Source: Arachidicoccus sp. (GTDB taxonomy: Bacteria > Bacteroidota > Bacteroidia > Chitinophagales > Chitinophagaceae). From it: a stretch of DNA of 64,000 nucleotides. The stretch lies in assembly GCA_028283605.1 (NCBI GenBank), contig JAPWKH010000014.1:1-64000 (forward strand). Reading direction: 5' to 3'. The translations under genes were made by a program, and so were the position numbers. Shown here one piece after another: positions 15,224-23,299 of this stretch. The notes beneath the pieces are model-generated. The model worked only from the letters and a program-made list of their open reading frames with translations, had not been told where the DNA came from and made no database searches. Each line of letters opens with the position of its first letter. Within the stretch, counting starts at the first letter, position 1.

Positions 15224-15850
15224 TCAATCAGACAAAGAATAATGAATAATCAGGTCAAATTTTACAAAAATCCGGTCTCTTATTTTAATCATTCCAAGCA
15301 TTGCTGTCGGTGATTTTATTCCAAAATCACTTAGCTTCAAAGGTAATTGACCTCCAACAACAAGCTGCTGATTTTCTTGCTGCGTTACGTTTACAAATAC
15401 ACTGTCAAGTTGAGCCTTGTTAGTAATAATGATTCGTACAATAGCTTTCATACATGTTGGAATTTTATTTACGGAAGCCTTATTCGCCCATGATATATTC
15501 AACAAATCGATATGAATGTAAGGATATTGTTTTCCGTTAAGTATATGCGTCAGATCTTTATTCATTTCCTTATTGCCGCAATCGAGCCTGCTTACGCTTA
15601 CATTCAAGGAAGCCTTTTCAAAACTTAAAAAATTTTCAAACTCAGACTTGTAAAACACGGCTTGCCTTTCGGGAAATAATTCATTTGAAATGCAATTAAA
15701 TTTTTTAATATTGGTTGTACCGCTAATACTTACCAAACTATGATCGATCAATGAAAACCTGAAAGTACTTGGTTGCGGCAGACTGTCGAAACTTAAAGCA
15801 GCGATAAATAATCCTGCCAGGATATACAGGCGAACATTAAACATTTTCAT
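15224..15850 (-). CDS. YceI-like periplasmic protein
   Basis: A 208-residue protein with a signal peptide (about 1-21). The C-terminal part (VVGGQLPLKLSDFGIKSPTA, then MLGMIKIRDRIFVKFDL) aligns with the YceI protein at 17271 (MSNYGIEPPKAMLGALKVKD). YceI proteins are small lipocalin-like barrels that bind polyisoprenoids or similar amphiphiles in the periplasm. The match is weaker than for the other copy and the N-terminal half is diverged, so the ligand may differ. It is the last gene of a three-gene reverse operon after the porin gene, 38 bp away. Confidence 0.72.
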   Translation of the reverse strand: MKMFNVRLYILAGLFIAALSFDSLPQPSTFRFSLIDHSLVSISGTTNIKKFNCISNELFPERQAVFYKSEFENFLSFEKASLNVSVSRLDCGNKEMNKDLTHILNGKQYPYIHIDLLNISWANKASVNKIPTCMKAIVRIIITNKAQLDSVFVNVTQQENQQLVVGGQLPLKLSDFGIKSPTAMLGMIKIRDRIFVKFDLIIHYSLSD

Positions 15851-15888
15851 AGCGATAAGTATTATCGGTACAACCTTAAATTTTTTTA

Positions 15889-17223
15889 TCAGAATCCTAC
15901 GGACGCTTCTATCATAAAGCCGTTGAATTTTCCGCCGGATCTCAAATCATCGGATGGGAAGTGATTATATTTTTGACTTACATATTCTCCTTTTAGCATA
16001 ATGTTTTTTGTCATAAACCAACCTATTGAACCTACGGCTCTGTTTACGGTTACTTTATCTTCAATGCCCGATAGTTCTGCTTTTACGGTATTGTATCTTG
16101 CGCCTATCCAAAAGTTTTCTTTGTTTGCAGGAAAGCGGTAAATAATATCTCCGGCCCATTGGGTTGCTTGCCTGTTATCGGTTTCTGTAATAGCGCGGCC
16201 TTTTATAATTTCGCCGGTACCAAACAATTCAAGCCCTTTGTATTTAATAAATGGATTAATCATAAAAGAATGTACTTCTTCAGAAAAATTAGGATTCAGC
16301 CTGCCTGACCATGCATTATCGGAGGCGTCGGCAGATGTATTTTCCATAACTAAAAAATAATGAGAACCGGCTCTGTCGCCCCAGTACAAAGTATTGCTTG
16401 GTGAACTTTTATCTGTATAAAAAGATCCTGTTAAACGAAACCTGAAATCTGATGTAAGCTGCTTATCGTAGCCTATTTTTCCATGAAAAGCTGCGCCGCT
16501 GTGATTTGTTTCGCCTGTGGCAGAATCTATTTTGGTTGGCTTAGTCACGCTTGGATCCAGCACGCCATTAGTAACGCCTCCCATTATAAATATGCCGTTA
16601 TTGGCATGATAATATATTTCACCGCCTATTTCCGTTGCAAACGCGTCTAAAATATAATTTTCAACAAAAGGGTTATAAATGCTGTTGCCTCCATCTGTGC
16701 GCCGGAAATGTGCATCGCCATAGTCAACCTCGAAATCTCCTACTTTTAATGTAAGATTTTTCATGAGTTTATTTACCCAGTCATTATTAAGAAAAAGCAG
16801 TTTGTCAAACTGAATATATCCGCCTTTTACCCATGTGTCCTGGTGATGCCTTGTTGACAAATAAGTTGTAAGGTTCATTCGAATACCGTCTGCGAGTTGT
16901 ACATCTATGTTAAGATTGGCCATTGCCAGATTAAAACCGTTTGTTAAATGGGCCGGCAGGTTTTGATTTACTCCATCAACTATTACGGACTGTGCATTAT
17001 TATGATTTCTTAATCCCTGAAAGTCCTGAGAAAAATTTCCTCCGATCCGGACTTTCAAGCCATCGAACGGAACGGTATCCTGTTTGCCGGATTCGAATTT
17101 ATTGAGTCCATTTTTATCATTCGGGCGAAGGTATTGGATTTGCGAATATTGCGCACCGGCTTTTATACAACCGAGAATGAATATAATATTTAAGATATGG
17201 TATATATATTTTGTCTTTTTCAT
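15889..17223 (-). CDS. Outer-membrane porin-like protein
   Basis: A 444-residue exported protein with a signal peptide (about 1-24, ending IKAGAQ). The body alternates hydrophobic and polar residues as in a beta-barrel, with strand pairs such as LKVRIGGNFSQDFQGL and NLTLKVGDFEVDYGDAHF, and it ends GFMIEASVGF with the C-terminal phenylalanine that outer-membrane assembly recognises. I cannot place it in a named porin family with certainty. It sits between two YceI-like genes in one operon, which suggests shared transport or storage of an amphiphilic or reducible substrate; that is inference. Confidence 0.75.
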   Translation of the reverse strand: MKKTKYIYHILNIIFILGCIKAGAQYSQIQYLRPNDKNGLNKFESGKQDTVPFDGLKVRIGGNFSQDFQGLRNHNNAQSVIVDGVNQNLPAHLTNGFNLAMANLNIDVQLADGIRMNLTTYLSTRHHQDTWVKGGYIQFDKLLFLNNDWVNKLMKNLTLKVGDFEVDYGDAHFRRTDGGNSIYNPFVENYILDAFATEIGGEIYYHANNGIFIMGGVTNGVLDPSVTKPTKIDSATGETNHSGAAFHGKIGYDKQLTSDFRFRLTGSFYTDKSSPSNTLYWGDRAGSHYFLVMENTSADASDNAWSGRLNPNFSEEVHSFMINPFIKYKGLELFGTGEIIKGRAITETDNRQATQWAGDIIYRFPANKENFWIGARYNTVKAELSGIEDKVTVNRAVGSIGWFMTKNIMLKGEYVSQKYNHFPSDDLRSGGKFNGFMIEASVGF

Positions 17224-17270
17224 TTGTATATTTTTTATTGATTTTTATTGATCGGATGAAACCTCGATGA

Positions 17271-17855
17271 TTAATTGTTTTGTACGAAATCTGTTTTGTA
17301 GTCAACAGTTATATTGTCTTTTACTTTCAATGCGCCAAGCATTGCTTTTGGAGGTTCTATTCCGTAATTGCTCATTGCAATGGGCTGGCTTCCTGTTACT
17401 TCCAGCTTATTGCCCGATGCAGTTATTTTTGCGTGTAACGTTGCGGGTTTGGAAACGCCGGCTATAGTCAGCGTACCGGCAGCAGCAATTGCAAATCCGC
17501 TTGCATTGGAAGGAATACTTTTGACGGGCGCTGTAAGTTTAAAAGTAATAGAAGGATATTTATCCGTATTCAATGCCTTGAATGTTTTATTATCCATAAT
17601 AGATCCTTCGGAGCTTTTAATCAGTTTGGCGTTTACATTAAAATTCAGGTCTGTGATACTGAATGTGCCGTTTGCTTCGCTGTTTACAGTTAAGGTTCCC
17701 GTAGCGGAACTTGCATTTTCTTTCCAGTCATGCAGATTAGAGCCTCCATTGATTATGATGGAATAACCCGTAGATAATTTGTAATTATTCTGCGCAAAAC
17801 TTGATATTGAAATCAGTCCTGCAAGTAATAGTAGAGATACTTTCGTTTTTTTCAT
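17271..17855 (-). CDS. YceI family protein
   Basis: A 194-residue periplasmic protein with a clear signal peptide (1-21, ending ISSFAQ) and a full YceI domain: GGSNLHDWKENASSATGTL, then DNKTFKALNTDKYPSITFKL and GVSKPATLHAKI, ending in KAMLGALKVKDNITVDY. YceI proteins bind isoprenoid quinone-like lipids and are often induced by stress or base. It is the first gene of the operon with the porin gene (47 bp) and the second YceI-like gene. The promoter must lie in the 316-bp interval shared with adhP. Confidence 0.9.
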   Translation of the reverse strand: MKKTKVSLLLLAGLISISSFAQNNYKLSTGYSIIINGGSNLHDWKENASSATGTLTVNSEANGTFSITDLNFNVNAKLIKSSEGSIMDNKTFKALNTDKYPSITFKLTAPVKSIPSNASGFAIAAAGTLTIAGVSKPATLHAKITASGNKLEVTGSQPIAMSNYGIEPPKAMLGALKVKDNITVDYKTDFVQNN

Positions 17856-18171
17856 TTTTTGAGATTTTAATAACTAAAGAAATTATTTATCATATCCGGC
17901 AAGTGGCCTTTTCTTTCCGATATTTGATAACACAAAATTCGATTTTGCAAACTCAGTCCACAATGATTACAGTTATACAATTCTTTGAACATAATCATAT
18001 CAGCGACTGATTTTAATCTGAAAAATATCCTCAGTGCGATAAATATGAATAATTGCTGATGGGTGTCATTTATACGATTAATGGAAGTCATAGAATACAG
18101 AAGAATGCTTTCCTTCTTTTGCAGGAGGAAGTTCTTGAGATTCAAATCCATCACTTTTTAAAAATTATAAA
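17856..18171. other. Divergent interval between yceI and adhP
   Basis: A 316-bp gap that must carry the promoters of the reverse yceI operon and the forward adhP gene. No TAnnTTTG element at a convincing place and no perfect TGAT-N4-ATCA site were found. A reverse open frame fills most of it and is listed separately with low confidence. Confidence 0.45.
17867..18151 (-). CDS. Doubtful small open reading frame
   Basis: A 94-residue frame counted from the ATG at 18151 (a GTG lies one codon earlier). It encodes a protein with many Leu, Ile and Phe and a CNHC pair ([15 protein letters not shown]). It would occupy nearly the whole interval between yceI and adhP, leaving no space for their promoters. 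There is no recognisable domain. It may be a real small protein or a chance frame; the location argues against it. Confidence 0.25.
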   Translation of the reverse strand: MDLNLKNFLLQKKESILLYSMTSINRINDTHQQLFIFIALRIFFRLKSVADMIMFKELYNCNHCGLSLQNRILCYQISERKGHLPDMINNFFSY

Positions 18172-19206
18172 ATGATACCAAAAACAATGAAAGCCGCTGT
18201 GCTTCATGCATTCAACGAACCCTTAACCATAGAACAAGTCCCTGTTAAGGAGCCGGGCGAAAATCAAATACTGGTAAAAATTATCAGCAGCGGAGTTTGT
18301 CATACCGACTTACATGCATGTAAAGGAGACTGGCCGGTAAAACCTAAACTTCCATTAATACCCGGACATGAAGGAGTAGGTTATGTGGTGGCATTGGGTA
18401 AAGAAGTAAAAAATGTAAAAGAAGGAGATATTGTAGGTGTTCCTTGGTTGTTCAGTGCATGCGGATATTGCGAATACTGTATATCCGGCTGGGAAACTTT
18501 GTGCGAATCGCAACAAAACGGCGGTTACAGTGTCGACGGATGCTATGCGGAATATGTAGTCGCCGATGCCAGATATGTGGCGCATTTTCCTTTCGGAATA
18601 AATTTTAAAGAAATGGCTCCTATAACTTGTGCCGGTGTTACAGTTTACAAAGGGCTTAAAGAAACAGAAGCCAAACCGGGCGAATGGGTTGCTATATCAG
18701 GCATTGGCGGTTTAGGACATATAGCGGTGCAATATGCAAAAGCTATGGGATTGCATGTAGCTGCCATTGATGTGGACGATGAAAAATTAAAACTGGCGAA
18801 AAGCCTCGGTGCTGAGCTTACTGTAAATGCCAAGCAATATGATCCGGGAGAATATCTGAAAAAAGAGACCGGCGGAATGCATGGCGTTTTAGTAACAGCA
18901 GTATCGCCGATTGCATTTAAGCAAGGCATTTCTGCATTGCGCCGCAAAGGTACAATCGCTTTAAACGGATTGCCTCCCGGAAGTTTTAACCTGCCTATTT
19001 TTGATACGGTTCTTAATCGTTATACAGTAAGAGGTTCTATTGTAGGCACAAGAAAAGATATGATTGAAGCCATTCAATTTGCTGTAGAAGGAAAAGTAAA
19101 ACCTACTGTACATGTGGCAAAGTTAGAAGATATAAATTCTGTTCTTTACGAAATGGAAAAAGGAAAAATAGAAGGCCGCATAGTATTGGAAATAGCGGAG
19201 CCTTAG
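18172..19206 (+). CDS. adhP: Zinc-dependent alcohol dehydrogenase, AdhP type
   Basis: A 344-residue medium-chain dehydrogenase that interconverts primary alcohols such as ethanol and aldehydes with NAD. Catalytic zinc ligands are visible in [11 protein letters not shown] and PGHEGVG. The four structural-zinc cysteines are in [17 protein letters not shown], and the nucleotide-binding [17 protein letters not shown] is intact. The length fits the E. coli AdhP (336). It lies beside a stress-type regulatory module (PAS kinase, REC-CRP regulator, universal stress protein), which points to use under fermentative or low-oxygen conditions; that is inference from context. Confidence 0.92.
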   Translation: MIPKTMKAAVLHAFNEPLTIEQVPVKEPGENQILVKIISSGVCHTDLHACKGDWPVKPKLPLIPGHEGVGYVVALGKEVKNVKEGDIVGVPWLFSACGYCEYCISGWETLCESQQNGGYSVDGCYAEYVVADARYVAHFPFGINFKEMAPITCAGVTVYKGLKETEAKPGEWVAISGIGGLGHIAVQYAKAMGLHVAAIDVDDEKLKLAKSLGAELTVNAKQYDPGEYLKKETGGMHGVLVTAVSPIAFKQGISALRRKGTIALNGLPPGSFNLPIFDTVLNRYTVRGSIVGTRKDMIEAIQFAVEGKVKPTVHVAKLEDINSVLYEMEKGKIEGRIVLEIAEP

Positions 19207-19534
19207 CATGAATTTATATTTTGCTTTAAGTTGTTGTCGAAAATTAAATTACTATGATACAAATCATTTGTAAAGATGATTTGTATCATACGCTTATATA
19301 TTCCGGTAATTTAATTTAGTGTTCCTTTTTTTTGATATCAATATAACTAAAGGGGTCTATTAGCAATAGCATTAAATTTTATAAAAATGATTTTTATTAT
19401 AAATGATACAATTAGTTTGTTTGAGGATGTGTTAAAATGAATGTAATCAATATGAAATGCCCGTAAAACTTTTCCGAACCCAAGGCGATGATTATTTAAA
19501 GGCATTTTATCTGATTAAACAATAAAGGCAACAG
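19207..19534. other. Intergenic region with paired palindromes and leader copy C
   Basis: The 328 bp after adhP hold a large inverted repeat made of two TGAT-N4-ATCA sites (19253-19290), a further imperfect ATGATTTTTATTAT at about 19387-19400, and the third copy of the repeated leader (19453-19540). No intrinsic terminator with a T-run was seen after adhP. Confidence 0.6.
19253..19290. promoter_or_regulatory. Paired CRP/FNR-type sites in a perfect inverted repeat
   Basis: ATGATACAAATCAT (19254-19267) and ATGATTTGTATCAT (19276-19289) are perfect reverse complements with an 8-base spacer. Each arm is itself a TGAT-N4-ATCA dyad, the core recognised by FNR, FixK and CRP-like proteins. The dyad centres are 22 bp apart, two helical turns, so two dimers would sit on the same DNA face. 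A CRP/FNR-type regulator is encoded 700 bp away. No T-run follows, so it is not a normal terminator. Confidence 0.6.
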
Positions 19535-19540
19535 ATGAAA
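19453..19540 (+). promoter_or_regulatory. Repeated leader element, copy C (diverged)
   Basis: TGAAATGCCCGTAAAACTTT, CCCAAGGCGATGATTATTT, GGCATTTTATCTGATT and AACAGATGAAAG line up with leader copies A (4091-4184) and B (12021-12111) in the same order and spacing, again ending at a start codon (19535). Conserved positions are mainly TGAAATG, GATGATTATTT, ATT..ATCTGA and ACAGATGAAA. Confidence 0.5.
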
Positions 19541-19915
19541 GAAGCGCTATTATTACAATTTCAGCATGAAAGCAGTGGGTACAAACGTTTGATCCGTTTT
19601 TTGGCAGATGAAACTGTTTATATGAAAAACCGGATTACGGAAGTATTGCAAAATGATTTTCATAATAATATGCTGGAAGGTGTTGAATATTTTCAAAATG
19701 AATTTCTGAAGATCGATGAAATAATCGGATTCCTGAGAAATAGCATTGCTGAGTTGGATAGATATTTATCTAAAGATTTTTTTGAAGATAAAAACAAGAA
19801 AGAAACAAAAATGATAAGAGAGAGTTTATGTAAAAAAATAATTGTTGCTAAAAACAGGTTTTATGAATTGCAAACCAGATTTAATGATTTTTTACTGGCC
19901 AATATAGGCATATAA
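19535..19915 (+). CDS. Small helical protein of unknown function
   Basis: A 126-residue soluble protein predicted to be almost wholly alpha-helical, with heptad-like patterns (YFQNEFLKIDEIIGFLRNSI) and no cysteines except one. No signal peptide, membrane segment or known domain was recognised. The gene lies alone, forward, between the adhP gene and the convergent REC-CRP regulator, with leader copy C and possible CRP/FNR-type sites upstream. This suggests that it belongs to the same stress-linked group, but the job is unknown. Confidence 0.72.
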   Translation: MKEALLLQFQHESSGYKRLIRFLADETVYMKNRITEVLQNDFHNNMLEGVEYFQNEFLKIDEIIGFLRNSIAELDRYLSKDFFEDKNKKETKMIRESLCKKIIVAKNRFYELQTRFNDFLLANIGI

Positions 19916-19923
19916 TTAATATA

Positions 19924-20982
19924 CTAATTGTGCATATTTTCTAACTTCTTTTCATCGGTAACAATAATATTTCCATTTTTAATATCGATGATTTTTTCAT
20001 TTTTAAAATCGCCGAGCGTTCTTATTAAAGATTCGGTGGCAGTTCCCGCGATAGACGCCAGGCTTTCGCGGCTTATGTTTATTTCGAATGGATTGATGTT
20101 TTTGTCTTTATATTTTTTGATTAAAAGCAGCAGCGCATCTGCAACTTTTTTCCGCAGAGAATTATAAGCAAGCTTCAGCAATTGTTCTTCTTTGGTAGAA
20201 ACATTGTTTGCCAGCAATTGAACAAATTTTTGAGATACTTCCCAGTTATTATTCAGCAATTCGTCAAAATCTTCTTTGGGAATAATGGTAATTTCCGATT
20301 CTTCCAAAGCTTCCGCCGTGTCGCGGTAAGAGGTTTTTTCCAGCAATGGAATATAACCAAAAAAATCGCCGGCGCTGTACAAATCCGTTATCAATTCTTT
20401 GCCGTCATCATTTGTTCTGAATGTCTTGATCTTTCCGCTCATGACATAGAAAATTTTATTTGGCCTGTTACCTTCTGTATAAATTATCTGCTTCTTCTTA
20501 AATTTATCAATGTCTCTGTCAAGGGTTAAATCCTGCAATGCATTTTTATCGTGGGTAACTTTTAATAAATTGTTGAAGCCTTCCAATCCGTTGGCAACTT
20601 CCTGTTTTAATGCGTCTATTTTTTTTATTCTGCTGTCCACGGCATTTAACAGTTCTGTCCCGGTAAAAGGCTTGGTAATATAATCGTCCGCTCCAAGTTC
20701 CATACCTTTACGTATATCGGATCGTTCCGTTTTTGCTGTTAAAAATATAAATGGAATATTCTTTACGGATTTATTTTTTTGTAAACTATGCAGCACACCA
20801 AAACCGTCTAATACAGGCATCATTACATCACATATAATTAAATCCGGGATGTGCTTCAAAGCCTGTTCGATACCGGCTTTCCCGTTTTCCGCAGTAAATA
20901 CTTCATAATTGGATAATTCCAATATTTCGGCTGTATTGTTGCGGATATCATCATTGTCTTCTATAAGCAAAATTTTCTTCAT
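19924..20982 (-). CDS. Response regulator fused to CRP/FNR-type DNA-binding module
   Basis: A 352-residue protein with an unusual three-part layout. A receiver domain (1-120) has acidic residues E8/D9, phospho-acceptor D52 in IICDVMMPVLDG and the lysine in DDYITKPF. A short linker leads to a cyclic-nucleotide-binding-like beta-roll (about 150-270: FYVMSGKIKTFRTNDDGKEL, then GDFFGYIPLLE). A CRP-type winged helix ends the protein (about 285-345: ISRESLASIAGTATESLIRT). Iron-sulfur cysteines of FNR are absent, so control is probably by phosphorylation. One base separates it from the stop codon of the PAS kinase gene upstream, its evident partner. Likely targets are the TGAT-N4-ATCA sites at 19253-19290 and 22278-22291. 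Confidence 0.9.
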   Translation of the reverse strand: MKKILLIEDNDDIRNNTAEILELSNYEVFTAENGKAGIEQALKHIPDLIICDVMMPVLDGFGVLHSLQKNKSVKNIPFIFLTAKTERSDIRKGMELGADDYITKPFTGTELLNAVDSRIKKIDALKQEVANGLEGFNNLLKVTHDKNALQDLTLDRDIDKFKKKQIIYTEGNRPNKIFYVMSGKIKTFRTNDDGKELITDLYSAGDFFGYIPLLEKTSYRDTAEALEESEITIIPKEDFDELLNNNWEVSQKFVQLLANNVSTKEEQLLKLAYNSLRKKVADALLLLIKKYKDKNINPFEINISRESLASIAGTATESLIRTLGDFKNEKIIDIKNGNIIVTDEKKLENMHN

Positions 20983-20983
20983 A

Positions 20984-22204
20984 CTATAAAATTTCTAAAT
21001 TATTCGGCAATGCAACAATGAACTCTGAACCTTGATTAACAACGCTCTTGCATTGAATAGTGCCATTCATCAATTCTGCGTACTTTGCAACGATATGTAA
21101 ACCGAGTCCTGTTCCTTGTATGTTGGTTACATTTGCTCCTCTGAAAAAGCGCTGCATCAAATGTTTCTGATCTTCTTCGGAAATGCCTATGCCTTCGTCC
21201 TTTATGCATATTTTTATGCTGCTTTTATTTCCGTAGGAATGTATGGTAATGGCGGAATCTTCAGGAGAATATTTTACGGCATTTGAAATAAGATTCATCA
21301 TTATATGTTTCAACAGTACCGGATCCAACACTACAGCTGCATTGCCCTGATGGACATATGTTATTTCCTGACCTTTTTTTGCATTGTTTTCCAACTCTCT
21401 GACAAGATTGTTTATTAAATCCTGAATGTTGAACGAAGATAGTCGTACTTGTATTTTTCCTTCTTCTATTTTCCCGACGCTTAAAAAATCGTTCAGAATA
21501 TCAGTAAGCATTTGTACGGAAGAAATAATGCGCTGTATATGCTTTAAGCGTTTCGGCTGATCTTCCGTTGTCGTATATTTTTCTACTAGATAAGCAGAAG
21601 ATAAAACAGTACTGAGTGGTGTGCGGAATTCATGCGAGGCCATAGAAATAAAGCCAGATTTTAACTCATTAAGTTCTTTTTCTTTTTCCAGCAAAATGGA
21701 AAGTTCTTCTTTGGAATGCTCCAGTTCCAGCATCGCTTCCTTCAATTGCTTGGTTCTGTATTCAACGGTAGATTCTAAATTATTATTAAGTTCTTCAAGT
21801 TTTGCTTCTGCTTTTTTGCGAATAGAAATATCGCTGATAAAAGCGATAACGTGCTTGCCCTCTTTATCATTGTAATGGCTGAGGCTTACTTCTACAGGAA
21901 ATTCTGTTCCGTCTTTTTTCATGCCGAACAAATCCAACCCTACGCCCATCGGCCGGTTATTGGGCTTATGGATATAATTATTCCGATAATTTCCATGGTT
22001 ATGGTGATATCGTTGAGGAATTAACAATTCTATTTTGTTGCCTAAGATTTCATCAATTGTATATTTGAATAAATCTAATGCAAATGGATTAATGGATTGA
22101 ATAATAGCTTCTTCGTTTACAATAATGATACCAAGTGAAGCATAATTGAATAATGCCTCATACCTGTAAGAATTATCAAAAATGTTTTTAGCAGTAATGG
22201 CCAT
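20984..22204 (-). CDS. PAS-domain sensor histidine kinase
   Basis: A 406-residue soluble kinase without membrane segments. A PAS domain fills about residues 12-130, then a coiled coil (135-185), a HisKA domain with phospho-acceptor H191 in SMASHEFRTPL, and an ATPase domain with N-box MMNLISNAVKYS and G-boxes KDEGIGI and GTGLGLH. The PAS segment IPQRYHHNHGNYRNNY followed by RPMGVGLDLFG and KKDGTEFPVEVSLS resembles the FixL sensor region, with H70 at the place of the FixL haem-binding histidine. A large non-FixL PAS family also has this pattern, so haem binding is only possible. The REC-CRP regulator follows after one base. Confidence 0.88.
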   Translation of the reverse strand: MAITAKNIFDNSYRYEALFNYASLGIIIVNEEAIIQSINPFALDLFKYTIDEILGNKIELLIPQRYHHNHGNYRNNYIHKPNNRPMGVGLDLFGMKKDGTEFPVEVSLSHYNDKEGKHVIAFISDISIRKKAEAKLEELNNNLESTVEYRTKQLKEAMLELEHSKEELSILLEKEKELNELKSGFISMASHEFRTPLSTVLSSAYLVEKYTTTEDQPKRLKHIQRIISSVQMLTDILNDFLSVGKIEEGKIQVRLSSFNIQDLINNLVRELENNAKKGQEITYVHQGNAAVVLDPVLLKHIMMNLISNAVKYSPEDSAITIHSYGNKSSIKICIKDEGIGISEEDQKHLMQRFFRGANVTNIQGTGLGLHIVAKYAELMNGTIQCKSVVNQGSEFIVALPNNLEIL

Positions 22205-22277
22205 ATAGAGAATTGTCGATAAAGTTAATGTGATTTATGGAAATGTAAAATATTATATAAGCAAAGATGTAAGTGTA

Positions 22278-22291
22278 ATGATAAAAATCAT
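22278..22291. promoter_or_regulatory. CRP/FNR-type site ATGATAAAAATCAT
   Basis: A perfect TGAT-N4-ATCA dyad, with the A and T flanks also symmetric, in the divergent interval between the PAS kinase gene (start 22204) and the universal stress protein gene (start 22378). It is centred about 93 bases before the stress gene's ATG, a usual place for activation if the leader is about 50 nt long. Confidence 0.55.
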
Positions 22292-22377
22292 AAAACAGGC
22301 TATTGTCAGTCATTGCAAACGGCATGATGTGGATGCTATTTTTGTTGCTTGTTATTTTATTTTTAAATTGAGAAGAT

Positions 22378-23193
22378 ATGGAAAAGACAACTATTATTGC
22401 AGCAACTGATTTTAGTGATAATGCAAACCATGCAGTAGAATTTGCAGCAGATTTTGCAATGAGCATCAATGCTAAACTTGTAATTTTTAATGCCGTTTCC
22501 GTGCAGCCGTTGTTATACGATGATGCTATGCCTTTAACATTGTGGGATGATATGAAGCATTCTTCCAATAGCTATCTTTTAAATGTGAAAGAAGAAATGA
22601 TCAGGCATTCGAAAGGTCAGTTGAAGATAGATACACGCGAAGAAGTAGGGCTTGTAAACCATGAATTGCAGCATCTTTGTGTGCAAGAAAAACCGTTTGC
22701 CATATTTATCTCATCGCATTTAACAAGTATTCCCGAGAAGATTTTGATAGGCACGCATTCCATAAAAATTGCTAAAAGCAATTATGCGCCGGTAATCATT
22801 ATTCCGGAAAGTGAAAATTTTAAGCCTGTAAGAAAAATAGGTATTGCCGTAGATATTAAGGATAAAGATGAATTTCCTTTCAATGTTTTAAAAGAAAGGC
22901 TTAAATATTTACGGTCGGAAATAGAAATTGTATACATTCGGCAGAATCACGATATGTTATGCAAAAACGATGTTGCAGATGTATTAGATAAACTTCCCGG
23001 CTTTAATCCGAAATTGCGGATTATTGAAAACAAAAACATTGCAGAAGGCATTGATGAATACGTAAATGATTATGCTCCGGATATGCTGGTTATATATTCC
23101 AAAAAGCATGGATTGTTTCATAAAAGCATAAGCAATCCTTTCATATTACAACCGCAGGTGCCTACAATGATTATATCACAAACAACCAAATGA
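22378..23193 (+). CDS. Universal stress protein, tandem UspA domains
   Basis: A 271-residue protein with two UspA-type domains of about 135 residues each. The first begins TTIIAATDFSDNANHAVEFA and ends APVIIIPESE. The second (from about residue 147, VRKIGIAVDIKDKDEF) ends PQVPTMIISQ. The ATP-binding glycine-rich motif of the first domain is weakened (LIGTHSIKIAKSN). Tandem Usp proteins accumulate in stationary phase, starvation or low oxygen. The gene is divergent from the PAS kinase gene, and a CRP/FNR-type site sits between them, supporting control by the REC-CRP regulator. Confidence 0.9.
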   Translation: MEKTTIIAATDFSDNANHAVEFAADFAMSINAKLVIFNAVSVQPLLYDDAMPLTLWDDMKHSSNSYLLNVKEEMIRHSKGQLKIDTREEVGLVNHELQHLCVQEKPFAIFISSHLTSIPEKILIGTHSIKIAKSNYAPVIIIPESENFKPVRKIGIAVDIKDKDEFPFNVLKERLKYLRSEIEIVYIRQNHDMLCKNDVADVLDKLPGFNPKLRIIENKNIAEGIDEYVNDYAPDMLVIYSKKHGLFHKSISNPFILQPQVPTMIISQTTK

Positions 23194-23266
23194 AAATTTT
23201 AAAAATAAAACATTCAACATTTTTTTTCCTTTAAAGAAAGATAAAACAATTGCTTAATAATTCGGT

Positions 23267-23295
23267 TTGCCGTATGCTCAAAAATTATACTTTTG
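23267..23295 (+). promoter_or_regulatory. Promoter for a possibly leaderless mRNA
   Basis: TTG at 23267-23269 and TACTTTTG at 23288-23295 are 18 bases apart, a good Bacteroidota promoter. The -7 element ends only four bases before the ATG at 23300, so transcription would start at or very near the start codon. This supports the ATG at 23300 over the upstream in-frame start at 23267, which would lie inside the promoter. Confidence 0.5.
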
Positions 23296-23299
23296 GGCA

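Noticed and set aside
19253-19290. Large inverted repeat read as an intrinsic terminator for adhP
   Set aside because: The stem is AT-rich and followed by ACGCTTATATA, with no T-run, and each arm is itself a dyad; a protein-binding site is the better explanation.
19924-20982. FNR-type iron-sulfur oxygen sensor
   Set aside because: The cysteine cluster of FNR is absent; only the receiver domain offers an evident control input.
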